Positions 51,111 to 62,619 of a DNA stretch of 64,000 nt are shown one piece after another. The notes under the pieces were generated by a model that made no database searches, was not told the origin of the DNA, and saw only the letters and a list, made by a program, of their open reading frames with translations. Position numbers and translations under genes: made by a program. How positions within the stretch are numbered: position 1 is the stretch's first letter; the number at the start of each line of letters is the position of its first letter. The DNA is from Stichopus chloronotus (taxonomy: Eukaryota; Echinodermata; Holothuroidea; Aspidochirotida; Stichopodidae), in the NCBI GenBank assembly GCA_021234535.1, contig CM037836.1, positions 15,421,111 through 15,485,110 of the forward strand. Reading direction: 5' to 3'.

Positions 51111-51769
51111 CAGCCATGCATGGGTAAAATTTCATTCTATTTTTCCCATGATAAATGGATCACATTTTACTAACCTCCTATAAGTGACATGAACATTTTA
51201 TTCCGTATTCTGGAAACTACTGTATATCTTACGTGGGGAAACCTTTACCAAGCAATTCTCGAATGCTTACATAGTTATTAATATAAAGTCTTTTCATCAG
51301 TCCAGTGGTCATAGGTGCAGCCCATAATCTTGGTAGCCTATACAGGGATTACAGGGGATGGTTCATGGCAATTGCAATATCACACATGCTTTGCCACACA
51401 CATTAAATTGATATCGGTGCTTCGGTGTTATTTGTATCAACTTTGATCGATTCGTCAGATGACCTTCAGGCAAGTTATCAAAGGATAACCACAAACATTT
51501 GCAAATTATTTCAACATAAGATGGAACAAAGAATTATTCATAAGCTAAAGACAACATCTAACATGCTAGACCAACACATCTTGACTTTTATACATCTTCA
51601 CTGAGGATGGTAATAAGCAAAAGAAAGTCAAATGACTTTGTTAATCCTTGACAATATTACCGAAAAACACAGTACAACACATGCATATCAATTTTGAAAA
51701 TCAAACACCTTATCACTCTAGAGAAAGTATGCCTACACTAAGCTCTTTTGACTTAAGTGTGTACAAAGC

Positions 51770-52615
51770 AGTTTTATGTGTTTTCACAATTTGATCTCAG
51801 GTGACCTCCAAAAAAATTGACCTCCACCAAAATCAATAGCAATCATATACTCACTAAGACCAACCCACACACCAAGTATGATTCAGTCAAAACTACGGTT
51901 CTTTTCACAGTTTGACCTCAGGTGACCTCAAATAATCTTTGACCATCACCAAAACAACAGGGATCATCTACTCACAACTCACTATGACCAATCCACACAC
52001 TTAGTATGAGATTAGTCAAGGTTATGCTTCTTGAGGTACCATGTTTACATGGTTTTCACATTATTACCTCTGCAGACCTCAAATGACCTTTAATTTTCAC
52101 CCAAAGCAATAGGGATTATCTACTCACTCTGACCAACCCACACACTAAGTATGACTATCAGTCACAATTACCCTTTTGATGTACTGTGTTTACAAGGTTT
52201 TTACATTTTGACCTCTTATGACCTCAAATGACCTTGACTTTCAACAAAGCAATGGGGATCATCTACTCAATCTGACCATACCACAAACAGCAAAGTATAA
52301 CATTAGTCACAATTACCCTTCTTGAGGCACTGAGTTTACAAGGTTTTCACATTTTGACCTCTGGGGACCTCAAAAGACCTTTGACCACTACAAAAAATAG
52401 CAGAAATCATCTACTTAATATGATCAACCAACAAACAAAGTACGACATTAGTCATGGCTATACTTCTTGAGATATACTGTAGTGTTTATATCATGTTTAC
52501 AAAGTTTCAAAATTTGACCCCTGGTGACCTCAACTGACCTTTAACTCCACCAAAAACAATAGGGATCATCTACTCAATATGACCAACCCATGCACCAACT
52601 ATGAGATCATGGATC
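51770..52615. repeat. 145-bp tandem repeat array (TGACCT family)
   Basis: About six units with 'agggatcatctactca' near 51830, 51957, 52108, 52252, 52398 and 52557, each with TTGACCTC-type half-site runs. It directly adjoins the exon array that begins at 52.62 kb. Confidence 0.8.
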
Positions 52616-53015
52616 AATATACTGATAAAGACTAGAAAATACTTAAATATTTTCTCACAAAGTGTTCCCTTTCTTTCTCTACTGCCACATGTTTGTCCTT
52701 TGGTAGTTTTAGTTTAGCTCTTCTTCCAGTCCTCTTTCCTCTACCTAAATGAGTATATATCCAGCTAATGGAAATTAATCCATTACAGCACAGTCCATCA
52801 CATTTCTTTCTTTCAGAAGAGGACATCTTTTCAAATTACCACACAATATTTAACAAACGTGTGTGAATAATTTAGGATGTTTCAAAACAGATGATTCCAA
52901 CTAATAATATAGCAACATGATTACTGTACATTTCACGTAATCAAGTTTCTACAAGTATTCACAAGACGATGATATTACTAAAGGATTGCAATCTTCAAGT
53001 TCTTGTTGGTGATGA

Positions 53016-53168
53016 CTATATGAGATTGGTCTGTATTAAGTCATCAGTACCTTTGTTTCTTTTCATAAAATGTTTCACATTTCTTTCATGTACATCACAG
53101 AAAATAGTTATCAGGTAATATCTGTCATCATCAAAAAGAATATAAAAATGTAAATTGCCACTTTCCAA
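53016..53168 (-). CDS. Block C ORF, copy 6
   Basis: LESGNLHFYILFDDDRYYLI to FCDVHERNVKHFMKRNKG and onward to TAG. It is one codon shorter than the others (50 codons plus stop), so the length change is a multiple of three. Confidence 0.45.
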   Translation of the reverse strand: MESGNLHFYILFDDDRYYLITIFCDVHERNVKHFMKRNKGTDDLIQTNLI

Positions 53169-53850
53169 CTGAATCACAGAGGAATGAAAAATAGAATGAC
53201 CGAAAATCATGAATCATTGATTAAGCTTTCTTAATGCTAAAGTCTACCAAATGTAATACTTTTTTCTACCCAAATTAGCATATATCAAGGTAACGGAAAT
53301 TAAATCAATTGCACCAAAGTTCATCACTTTCACTCTTTCAGAAGAGGATGCTTTTTTTGTATGTAATCACACAACCTTTAATGAATGTGTGTGAATAATC
53401 AAGGATGTTTCAAAACGTGGGACTATCTCACAAGGTGTTGCCTTTTTTCTCTATTGCTACAGTACATGTTTATCCTTTAGTAGTTTTAGCTCTTCTTCTA
53501 GTCCTCTTTCCTCTACCTAAATGAGTATATATCCAGCTAATGGAAATTAATCCATTGCAGCAAAGTTCTTCACATTTCATCCTTTCATAAGGGGACGTCT
53601 TTTCAAATTATCACACAATCTTTAACAAACCTCTAGAATTCTAGACATGCCTCAGTATACTGATAAAGACTAGAAAATACTTAAATATTTTCTGAAATTA
53701 TGATGACCGGTTTTTTTACTGCCTTGTAAATTGAACTTACTTTGTCAGGCTGTCATTAATAAGATTCTCACTCTCTATGTGATTATTTTATGACTGAGTG
53801 ATTGTTGACTTTCTTCATCCATAACTGTATATGTAGAAGAATTTTCATAC

Positions 53851-53958
53851 CTTTCTTGTTTCCTGCAACAAGCTCACAAGGTGTTGACTTTCTTTCTCTA
53901 TAGCCACATGTTTATCCTCTAGTAGTTTTAGCACTTCTTCTAGTCCTCTTTCCTCTAC
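53851..53958 (-). CDS. Coiled-coil exon A, copy 7
   Basis: Open 36 codons (VEERGLEEVLKLLEDKH, then IEKESQHLVSLLQETRK), acceptor CATTTAG, donor AAG/GTATGA. Confidence 0.55.
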
Positions 53959-54225
53959 CTAAATGAGTGTATATCCAGATAATGGAAATTAATTGATTGC
54001 AGCAAAGTTCTTCATATTTTATTCTTTCAGAAGAGGACATCTTTTCAAATTACCACACAATTGTTAACAAACGTATATGAATAATTAAAGATGTTTCAAA
54101 ACAGACGATTTCAACTAATAATACAGCAACATGATTACTGTACATTTCACGTAATCAAGTTTCTACAAGTATTCACAAGACGATGATATTACTAAAGGAT
54201 TACAATCTTCAAGTTCTTGTGGTGA

Positions 54226-54381
54226 CTATATGTGATCGGTCTGAATTAAGTCAACATCACTATCTTCATTTCTTTTCATGAAATGTTCAACAGTTCTTTC
54301 ATGTACATCATAGAAAATAGTTATCAGGTAACATCTGTCATCATTAAAAAGAATATAAAAATGTAAATTGCCACTAACCAA
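54226..54381 (-). CDS. Block C ORF, copy 5
   Basis: LVSGNLHFYILFNDDRCYLI to DVHERTVEHFMKRNEDSD and onward to TAG, 51 codons plus stop. Confidence 0.45.
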   Translation of the reverse strand: MVSGNLHFYILFNDDRCYLITIFYDVHERTVEHFMKRNEDSDVDLIQTDHI

Positions 54382-55056
54382 CTGAATCACAGGGGAATGA
54401 AAAATAGAATGACAGAAAATGATGAATCATTCATTAAGCTTTCTCAATACTACACTAGTAATGTAATACTTTTGTCAAAATAAATTAGCATACATCAATG
54501 TAACGGAAATTAAATCAATTGCACCAAAGTTCATCACTTTTATTCTTTCAGAAGAGGATGTTTTTTTTCTATGTAATCACACAACTTTTAATGAATGTGT
54601 GTGAATAACCAAGGATGTTTCAAAACGTGCAACAATCTCACAAGGTGTTGCCTTTCTTTCTCTATTGCCACTTGTTTATCCTTTAGTAGTTTAAGCTCTT
54701 CTTCTAGTCATCTTTCCTCTACCTAAATGAGTATATATCCAGTTAATGGAAATTAATCGATTGCAGCAAAGTTCTTCACATTTCATCCTTTCATAAGGGG
54801 ACGCCTTTTCAAATTATCACACAATCTTTAACAAACCTCTAGAATTCTAGACATGCCTCAGTATACTGATAAAGACTAGAAAATACTTAAATATTTTCTG
54901 AAATTATGATGACCGGTTTTTTTACTGCCTTGTAAATTGAACTTACTTTGTCAGGCTGTCATTAATAAGATTCTCACTCTCTATGTGATTATTTTATGAC
55001 TGAGTGATTGTTGACTTTCTTCATCCATAACTGCAAATGTAGAAGAATTTTCATAC

Positions 55057-55164
55057 CTTTCTTGTTTCCTGCAACAAGCTCACAAGGTGTTGACTTTCTT
55101 TCTCTATAGCCACATGTTTATCCTCTAGTAGTTTTAGCACTTCTCCTAGTCCTCTTTCCTCTAC
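55057..55164 (-). CDS. Coiled-coil exon A, copy 6
   Basis: Open 36 codons with both splice sites. It is almost identical to copy 7, 1206 bases away. Confidence 0.55.
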
Positions 55165-55431
55165 CTAAATGAGTGTATATCCAGATAATGGAAATTAATT
55201 GATTGCAGCAAAGTTCTTCATATTTTATTCTTTCAGAAGAGGACATCTTTTCAAATTACCACACAATCGTTAACAAACGTATATGAATAATTAAAGATGT
55301 TTCAAAACAGACGATTTCAACTAATAATACAGCAACATGATTACTGTACATTTCACGTAATCAAGTTTCTACAAGTATTCACAAGATGATGATATTACTA
55401 AAGGATTACAATCTTCAAGTTCTTGTGGTGA

Positions 55432-55587
55432 CTATATGTGATCGGTCTGAATTAAGTCAACATCACTATCTTCATTTCTTTTCATGAAATGTTCAACAGT
55501 TCTTTCATGTACATCATAGAAAATAGTTATCAGGTAACATCTGTCATCATTAAAAAGAATATAAAAATGTAAATTGCCACTAACCAA
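55432..55587 (-). CDS. Block C ORF, copy 4
   Basis: Open to TAG, nearly identical to copy 5 (1206-bp duplication). Confidence 0.45.
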   Translation of the reverse strand: MVSGNLHFYILFNDDRCYLITIFYDVHERTVEHFMKRNEDSDVDLIQTDHI

Positions 55588-56262
55588 CTGAATCACAGGG
55601 GAATGAAAAATAGAATGACAGAAAATGATGAATCATTCATTAAGCTTTCTCAATACTACACTAGTAATGTAATACTTTTGTCAAAATAAATTAGCATATA
55701 TCAAGGTAATTGAAATTAAATCAATTGCACCAAAGTTCATCACTTTTATTCTTTCAGAAGAGGATGTTTTTTTTCTATGTAATCACACAACTTTTAATGA
55801 ATGTGTGTGAATAAGCAAGGATGTTTCAAAACGTGCGACAATCTCACAAGGCGTTGCCTTTCTTTCTCTATTGCCACATGTTTATCCTTTTGTAGTTTTA
55901 GCTCTTCTTCTAGTCCTCTTTCCTCTACCTAAATGAGTATATAACCAGCTAATGGAAAGTAATCGATTGCAGCAAAGTTCTTCACATTTCATCCGTTCAT
56001 AACAGGACTTCTTTTCAAATTATCACACAATCTTTAACAAACCTCTAGAATTCTAGACATGCTTCAATATGCTGATAAAAACTAGAAAATACTTAAATAT
56101 TTTCTGAAATTATGATGACCATTATGTTTACTGCTTTGTAAATTGAACTTACTTTGTCAGGCTGTCATTAATAAGTTTCTCACTCTATTTGTGATTAATC
56201 TATGACTGAGTAATTGTTGCCTTTCTTCATCCATAACTGTAAATTTAGAAGAATTTTCATAC

Positions 56263-56370
56263 CTCGCTTCTTTTCTGCAAAAAACTCACAAGGTGTTTCC
56301 TTTCTTTCTCTATTGCCACATGTTTATCCTTTAGTAGTTTAAGCTCTTCTTCTAGTCCTCTTTTCCCCAC
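56263..56370 (-). CDS. Coiled-coil exon A, copy 5
   Basis: Open 36 codons (VGKRGLEEELKLLKDKH, then VSFLQKRSE), donor GAG/GTATGA and acceptor CATTTAG. It shares the LQKR ending with copy 3. Confidence 0.55.
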
Positions 56371-56704
56371 CTAAATGAGTATATATCCAGTTAATGGAAA
56401 TTAATCGATTGCAGCAAAGTTCATCACATTTCATGCTTTCATAGCAGGACGTCTTTTCAAATTATCACACAATCTTTAACAAACCTCTAGAATTCTAGAC
56501 ATATCTCAATATACTGATAACAACGAGAAAATACTTAAATATTTTCTGAAATTATGATGACCTTTATGTTTACTGCTTTGCAAATTGAACTTACTTTGTC
56601 AGGCTGTCATTAATAAGATTCTCACTCTCTAAGTGATTATTCTATGACTGAGTGCTTGTTGCCTTTCTTCATCCATAACTGTAAATGTAGAAGAATTTTC
56701 ATAC

Positions 56705-56812
56705 CTTTCTTGTTTCCTGCAACAAGCTCACAAGGTGACGCCTTTCTTCCTCTATAGCCACATGTTTATCCTCTAGTAGTTCTAGCACTTCTTCTAGTCC
56801 TCTTTCCTCTAC
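56705..56812 (-). CDS. Coiled-coil exon A, copy 4
   Basis: Open 36 codons (VEERGLEEVLELLEDKH, then IEEERRHLVSLLQETRK) with both splice sites. Several changes keep charge (Lys to Glu, Gln to Arg). Confidence 0.55.
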
Positions 56813-57065
56813 CTAAATGAGTATATATCCAGCTAATGGAAATTAATCGATTGCAGCAAAGTTCATCACAGAGGACATCTTATTCAAATTACCACACAAT
56901 ATTTAACAAACGTGTGTGAATAATTAAGGATGTTTCAAAACAGACGATTTCAACTAATAATATAGCAACATGATTACTGTACATTTCACGTAATCAAGTT
57001 TCTACAAGTATTCACAAAACAATGATACTACTAAAGGATTGCAATCTTCAAGTTCTTGTTGGTGA

Positions 57066-57221
57066 CTAAAAGTGATCAGTCTGTATGAAGTCAACATCAA
57101 TATCTTCATTTCTTTTCATGAAATGTTCAACAGTTCTTTCATGTATATCATAGCAAATAATTATCAGGTAATAACTGTCATCATTAAAAAGAATATAAAA
57201 CTGTAAATTGCCACTTAACAA
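57066..57221 (-). CDS. Block C ORF, copy 3
   Basis: Open to TAG; the most diverged copy (SGNLQFYILFNDDSYYLIII), same length. Confidence 0.45.
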   Translation of the reverse strand: MLSGNLQFYILFNDDSYYLIIICYDIHERTVEHFMKRNEDIDVDFIQTDHF

Positions 57222-57893
57222 CTGAATCGCAGGGAAATGAAAAAATAGAATGACAGCAAATGATGAATCATTGATTAAGCTTTCTTAATGCTATGCTACC
57301 AAATGTAACACTTTTTCTACTTAAATTAGCATATATCAAGCTAATTACAGTTAAATCAATTGCACCAAAGTTCATCAGTTTCACTCTTTCAGAAGTTTTT
57401 TTTTTCTGTGTAATCACACAACTTTTAATGAATGTGTGTGAATAAGCAAGGATGTTTCAAAATGTGCGACAAGGTCACAAGGTGTTGCCTTTCTTTCTCT
57501 TTTGTCACATGTTTATCCTTTAGTAGTTTTAGCTCTTCTTGTAGTCTTCTTTACTCTACCTAAATGAGTATATATCCAGCTAATGGAAATTAATCGATTG
57601 CAGCAAAGTTCCTCACATTTCATCCTTTGAGAAGAGGACGTCTTTTCAAATTATCACACAATCTTTAACAAACCTCTAGAATTCTAGACATGCTTCAATA
57701 TGCTGATAAAAACTAGAAAATACTTAAATATTTTCTGAAATTATGATGACCTTTATGTTTACTGCTTTGTAAATTGAACTTACTTTGTCAGGCTGTGTTT
57801 AATAAGTTTCTCACTCTATTTGTGATTAATCTATGACTGAGTAATTGTTGCCTTCCTTCAATCATAACTGTGAATGTAGGAGAATTTTCATAC

Positions 57894-58001
57894 CTTTCTT
57901 CTTTTCTGCAAAAAACTCACAAGGTGTTGACTTTTTTTCTCTATTGCCACATGTTTATCCTTTAGTAGTTTTAGCTCTTCTTCTAGTCCTCTTTCCTCTA
58001 C
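57894..58001 (-). CDS. Coiled-coil exon A, copy 3
   Basis: The same 108-base design, open; its C-terminus reads VSFLQKRRK instead of VSLLQETRK. Donor GTATGA, acceptor TATTTAG. Confidence 0.55.
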
Positions 58002-58335
58002 CTAAATAAATATACATCCAGTTAATGGAAATTAATCGATTGCAGCAAAGTTCATCACATTTCATTCTTTCATAACAGGACTTCTTTTCAAATTATCACA
58101 CAATCTTAAACAAACCTCTAGAATTCTAGACATATCTCAATGTACTGATAACGACGAGAAAACACTGAAATATTTTCTGAAATTATGATGACCTTTATGT
58201 TTTCTGTTTTGTAAATTGAACTTACTTTGTCAGGCTGTCATTAATAAGATTCTCACTCTCTAAGTGATTAATCTATGACTGAGTGATTGTTGCCTTTCTT
58301 CATCCATAACTGTAAATGTAGAAGAATTTTCATAC

Positions 58336-58443
58336 CTTTCTTGTTTCCTGCAACAAGCTCACAAAGTGTTGCCTTTCTTTCTCTATTGCCACATGCTTAT
58401 CCTCTAGTAGTTTTAGCTCTTCTTCTAGTCCTCTTTCCTCTAC
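58336..58443 (-). CDS. Coiled-coil exon A, copy 2
   Basis: A 108-base phase 0-0 exon, acceptor CATTTAG and donor AAG/GTATGA. It reads VEERGLEEELKLLEDKH, then IEKERQHFVSLLQETRK. Hydrophobic residues spaced at 3-4 with many Glu/Lys indicate a coiled coil. Confidence 0.55.
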
Positions 58444-58714
58444 CTAAATGAGTGTATATCCAGCCAATGGAAATTAATCGATTGCAGCAAAGTTCATCAC
58501 ATTTTATTCTTTCAGAAGAGGACATCTTTTCAAATTACCACACAATCGTTAACAAACGTATATGAATAATTAAAGATGTTTCAAAACAGACAATTTCAAC
58601 TACTAATATAGCAACATGATTACTTTACATTTCACGTAATCAAGTTTCTACAAGTATTCATAAGATGATGATACTGCTAACAGATTGCAATCTTCAAGTT
58701 CTTGTTGGTAATGA

Positions 58715-58870
58715 CTATATGTGATCAGTCGATATTGACTCAACGTCAATGTCTTTATTTCTTTTCATGAAATCTTTCATATTTCTTTCATGTACATCAT
58801 AGAAAACAGTTATCAGGTAATATCTGTCATCATCAAAAAGAATGTAAAAATGTAAATTGCCACTTACCAA
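58715..58870 (-). CDS. Block C ORF, copy 2
   Basis: The same design and length, open to TAG. It differs in the second half (VFYDVHERNMKDFMKRNKD), yet the frame is kept. Confidence 0.45.
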   Translation of the reverse strand: MVSGNLHFYILFDDDRYYLITVFYDVHERNMKDFMKRNKDIDVESISTDHI

Positions 58871-59543
58871 CTGAATCACAGGGGAATGACAAAATAGAAT
58901 GACAGAAAATCATGAATCATTGATTAAGCTTTCGTAATGCTATACTACCAGATGTAATACTTTTTCTACCCAAATTAGCATATATCAAGGTAATTGAAAT
59001 TAAATCAATTGCACCAAAGTTCATCACTTTCACTCTTTCAGAAGAGGATGTTTTTTTTCTATGTAATCACACAACTTTTAATGAATGTGTGTGAATAATC
59101 AAGGATGTTTAAAAACGTGGGACTATCTCACAAGGTGTTTCCTTTCTTTCTCTATTGCCACATGTTTATCCTTTAGTAGTTTTAGCTCTTCTAGTCCTCT
59201 TTCCTCTACCTAAATGAGTATATATCCAGCTAATGGAAATTAATCGATTGCAGCAAAGTTCATCACATTTCATCCTTTCATAAGGGGACGCCTTTTCAAA
59301 TTATCACACAATCTTTAACAAACTTCTAGAAATCTAAATATATCCCAATATACTGGAAAAGACTAGAAAATACTTAAATATTTTCTGAAATTATGATGAT
59401 CTTTTTATTTACGGCCTTGTAAATTGAACTTACTTTGTCAGGCTGTCATTAATAAGATTCTCACTCTCTATGTGATTATTCTATGTCTGAGTGATTGTTG
59501 CCTTTCTTTATCCATAACTGTAAATGTAGAAGAATTTTCATAC

Positions 59544-59651
59544 CTTTCTTGTTTCCTGCAACAAGCTCACAAGGTGTTGACTTTTTTTCCCTATTGCCAC
59601 ATGTTTATCCTTAAGTAGTTTTAGCTCTTCTTCTAGTCCTCTTTTCTCTAC
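59544..59651 (-). CDS. Coiled-coil exon A, copy 1 (acceptor lost)
   Basis: 36 open codons in the same frame as the other copies (VEKRGLEEELKLLKDKHVAI onward) with donor GTATGA. The bases before the exon read CATATGGG where other copies read CATTTAG, so the splice acceptor is gone. Confidence 0.45.
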
Positions 59652-59916
59652 CCCATATGAGTATGTATCCAGCTAATGGAAATTAATCGATTGCAGCAAA
59701 GTTCATCACATTTCATCCTTTCATAAGAGGACATCTTTTCAAACTACCACACAATCTTAAACAAACGTGTGTGAATAATTAAGGATGTTTCAAAACAATT
59801 TCAACTAATAATGTAGCAACATGATTACTGTACATTTCACGTAATCAAGTTTCTACAAGTATTCACGAAATGATGATATTACTAAAGGATTGCAATCTTC
59901 AAGTTCTTGTTGGTGA

Positions 59917-60072
59917 CTATATGTGATCAGTCTGTATTAAGTCAACATCAATATCTTCATTTCTTTTCATGAAATGTTCAACAGTTCTTTCATGTATATC
60001 ATAGAAAATAGTTATCAGGTAATATCTGTCATCATTGAAAAGAATATAAAAATGTAAATTGCCACTTACCAC
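59917..60072 (-). CDS. Block C ORF, copy 1
   Basis: After a pyrimidine tract and GATTCAG, 51 codons then TAG. It reads SGNLHFYILFNDDRYYLI, then YDIHERTVEHFMKRNED. Family unknown. The conserved terminal stop suggests a terminal exon. Confidence 0.45.
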   Translation of the reverse strand: MVSGNLHFYILFNDDRYYLITIFYDIHERTVEHFMKRNEDIDVDLIQTDHI

Positions 60073-60559
60073 CTGAATCACAGGGGAATGAAAAAACTAG
60101 AATAACAGAAAATCATGAATCATTGATTAAACTTTGTTGACGCTACCTCGACCAAATGTGATATTTTTTCTACTTAAAATAGCATATATCAAGGTAATGG
60201 AAAGTAAATCAATTCCACCAAAGTTCATCACCTTTCAGAAGAGGATGTTTTTTTTCTATGTAATCACACAACTTTTAATGAATGTGTGTGAATAATCAAG
60301 GATGTTTCAAAACCTGCAACAAGCTCACAAGGTGTTGCATCTTTTCTATATTGCCACATGTTTATTCTTTAGTAGTTTTTGCTCTTCTTCTACTCCTCTT
60401 TTCTCTACCTAAATGAGTATATTTCCAGCTATTTCCATTCCCATATCTTGAATATCTGTCAGCTGAATCACAGCGAAAGGAAGACATTAAATGACAAAAA
60501 ATCATGAATCTTTGATTCAACTTTACTAATGCTATCACTAACTAGTGTGATCTCTTTTC

Positions 60560-60910
60560 TATGGAACACAAAAAGGGCAAGAAATGATGACGATGACGAG
60601 ACTATAACTAGCAATGACGAGAATGCATTTAACATAAATTTAAATGGCGACGATCGCAATCTATTTAATGACGACCCAAATTACGATGATGTCGCAAATG
60701 TATGTGATGACGTTGTAATTTGATGTAATGACGATGCAAATGTACATAACGATGGTGTGAATACATTTAACAACGACACAATTACAAATGACGGTGTAGA
60801 TGTACTTGATACGAATTTATGTGATGAGCTGAAATCAGTTAGTGTACATGCAATTTTATTTATGAACGGAATTACATTCAACAACCTAAAATCAAACGAC
60901 AAAGATTGAA
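60560..60910 (+). repeat. Asn/Asp-coding degenerate repeat
   Basis: The plus strand reads a long Asn/Asp-rich frame (NDDDDETITSNDENAFN, then NDDPNYDDVANVCDD, TGA, then NDDANVHNDGVNTFNND) interrupted by one TGA at 60721. Loose repeats of AATGACGA underlie it. No fixed period was found. It may be a decayed minisatellite or a low-complexity exon. Confidence 0.4.
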
Positions 60911-60919
60911 ACAGCCTTG

Positions 60920-62580
60920 CCCAGTTTTGGTGCAGCGATGCAAATTCATTGGATGACCGCTTTTGAATCAATGGCACTCTTCAAACAATACAACAACTTG
61001 AGAGGCAGATAGGGACAATTATGGATACCACAAATCCGTCAGCTAACGGGTCATTATCAGTCTGAACGGGTGTTGAAATATTTATTACTCTTTACAAGGG
61101 AGGAGTTGTGCTTTTACACGGAGTCAAAATGGACTACATTAGGGAGTAGCAATTCAAGGGTTTTATGTATGACAAAAATCCATTTGGCAGGATGGTTTGA
61201 TCACATAGCTTTACATGAACATATACGTTCAAATACTTTAGTTCACATTGTATCCGATCAACGGCGGATGTATAGAGGTGGGGGAGTGGGGGACGACCAT
61301 CCCTTCTTTGATCAATCGAGGAAAATATGAAAATAAGCAGTAAAAAGTTAATAGCTGTTTCAATAAAGACACATATTGCTGGACATTTCTGGCATATGGG
61401 GTATGGTGACGCATGTAATGACATAATTCTATGTGTCAAAGTGTTCTTATGTTGCGAGAGCATCCTGGAGCTCCTCCAAATCTTCCAGCAAATGCATGAA
61501 ACACCCAAGTATTTGATTCTTATTAAAATACCCAACTATAGTGCTAGAACGCTACTTTGCTTCAAAGTTAGTATTCTAGTACACACAATATTCAATCCGA
61601 TGTATCATAGTGAAGTGTAGCGAGACAAACTAAACACTTTATGCAAACTTTTACTATTTTCCCCTCCCTTGATTAACCATACACATCAATCACAACTTGA
61701 GTTAGCATTGTTAACAGATAGTTTAGCAGGGAACCAAGGCTATTTTCAATATTGAAACCTTTGCCTCAGTTTGTCTCTTTGAGTCCATAAACATATTACG
61801 TGGATGCTATGTTGCTTTGTTGCTTTACCTGTGAATACAATCCTAGGGTGCCTTAATTAGTCTGAATGAAAATTGCAGTGTGAGTAGTAGTCCGCACAAC
61901 AAACGTGTATTCGTAACACCACTTGGATTCCGACTAGATCTGCTTACATATAAAATTGTAACCTATTGAAATTCATGCATAGCGATGTAATCAATTACAA
62001 TCTGTCCTCAATACTTTTTTCCTTAATTAGGGGCTTATTCACGCTCTTTTGAGACATTCGTCAGAGTCACAAATATAGAGACCTTGGATCTTGGACAAAT
62101 CTCTTAATTGATCGCAGGTGTTTCAGAATGTATATCAAAAAAGGGGTGCATACCAACACCGGCTGTGAAGGTTATGGAAGTAGTGGTGTGAATAAATACA
62201 GTCCGTATGGCAACCCACTATTGAGCATGCGTGGCGAGGCAATGCCTTGCCAGTCAACCACTTGGTTTTGTTTTTATGGTGAATAATTCTTACAACATAA
62301 TTTGAGGGACTAAATCGAAGGCTATTGCATTCCATTTTGGACTTCCCTTTAAAGAGGTCACGACATGTACAATAAAATGCGGTAAAAAAACTGTTTTAAT
62401 GCCGTTAAAATGCCGCAAAAAAACTTTTTTTAATATATGGACAAACTGATATCCAAAACTGGCTTTGGTGTACTTATGACGTCATCCAATATTATGCAAT
62501 CAAGGTTTTAAGTTTCACAGTCGGAAGCTCCCCTTTGAAAAATATTTTTTCTGTATGACGTCATATGATGTCATCTTACC
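60920..62580. other. Intergenic, nothing recognised
   Basis: Open frames at 61070-61620 on both strands contain no recognisable domain. A G-rich stretch lies at 61277-61293. Confidence 0.35.
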
Positions 62581-62619
62581 TTAATACCTTATACCTTCGG
62601 TGTGTTTATGAAATTTTAC

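Larger units (their letters stand above)
52620..60540 (-). repeat. Tandem array of exon-like blocks A, B and C
   Basis: Nearly 8 kb is built from three alternating blocks. In minus-strand order: B C A B C A A B C A A B C A B C A B C and a broken copy. Block A is a coiled-coil exon, block B a related copy without its 3' part, block C a 51-52 codon ORF. Spacer DNA is duplicated too ('gaaattatgatgacc', 'ttgtcaggctgtcattaata'). One period of 1206 bp is almost identical (about 53.47-54.66 kb against 54.68-55.86 kb). It begins just after a TGACCT array and ends at 60.54 kb. I do not recognise the proteins. Confidence 0.85.

Noticed and set aside
61134..61535. 133-codon minus-strand frame
   Set aside because: No recognisable domain; the composition and a G-rich antisense repeat suggest chance.
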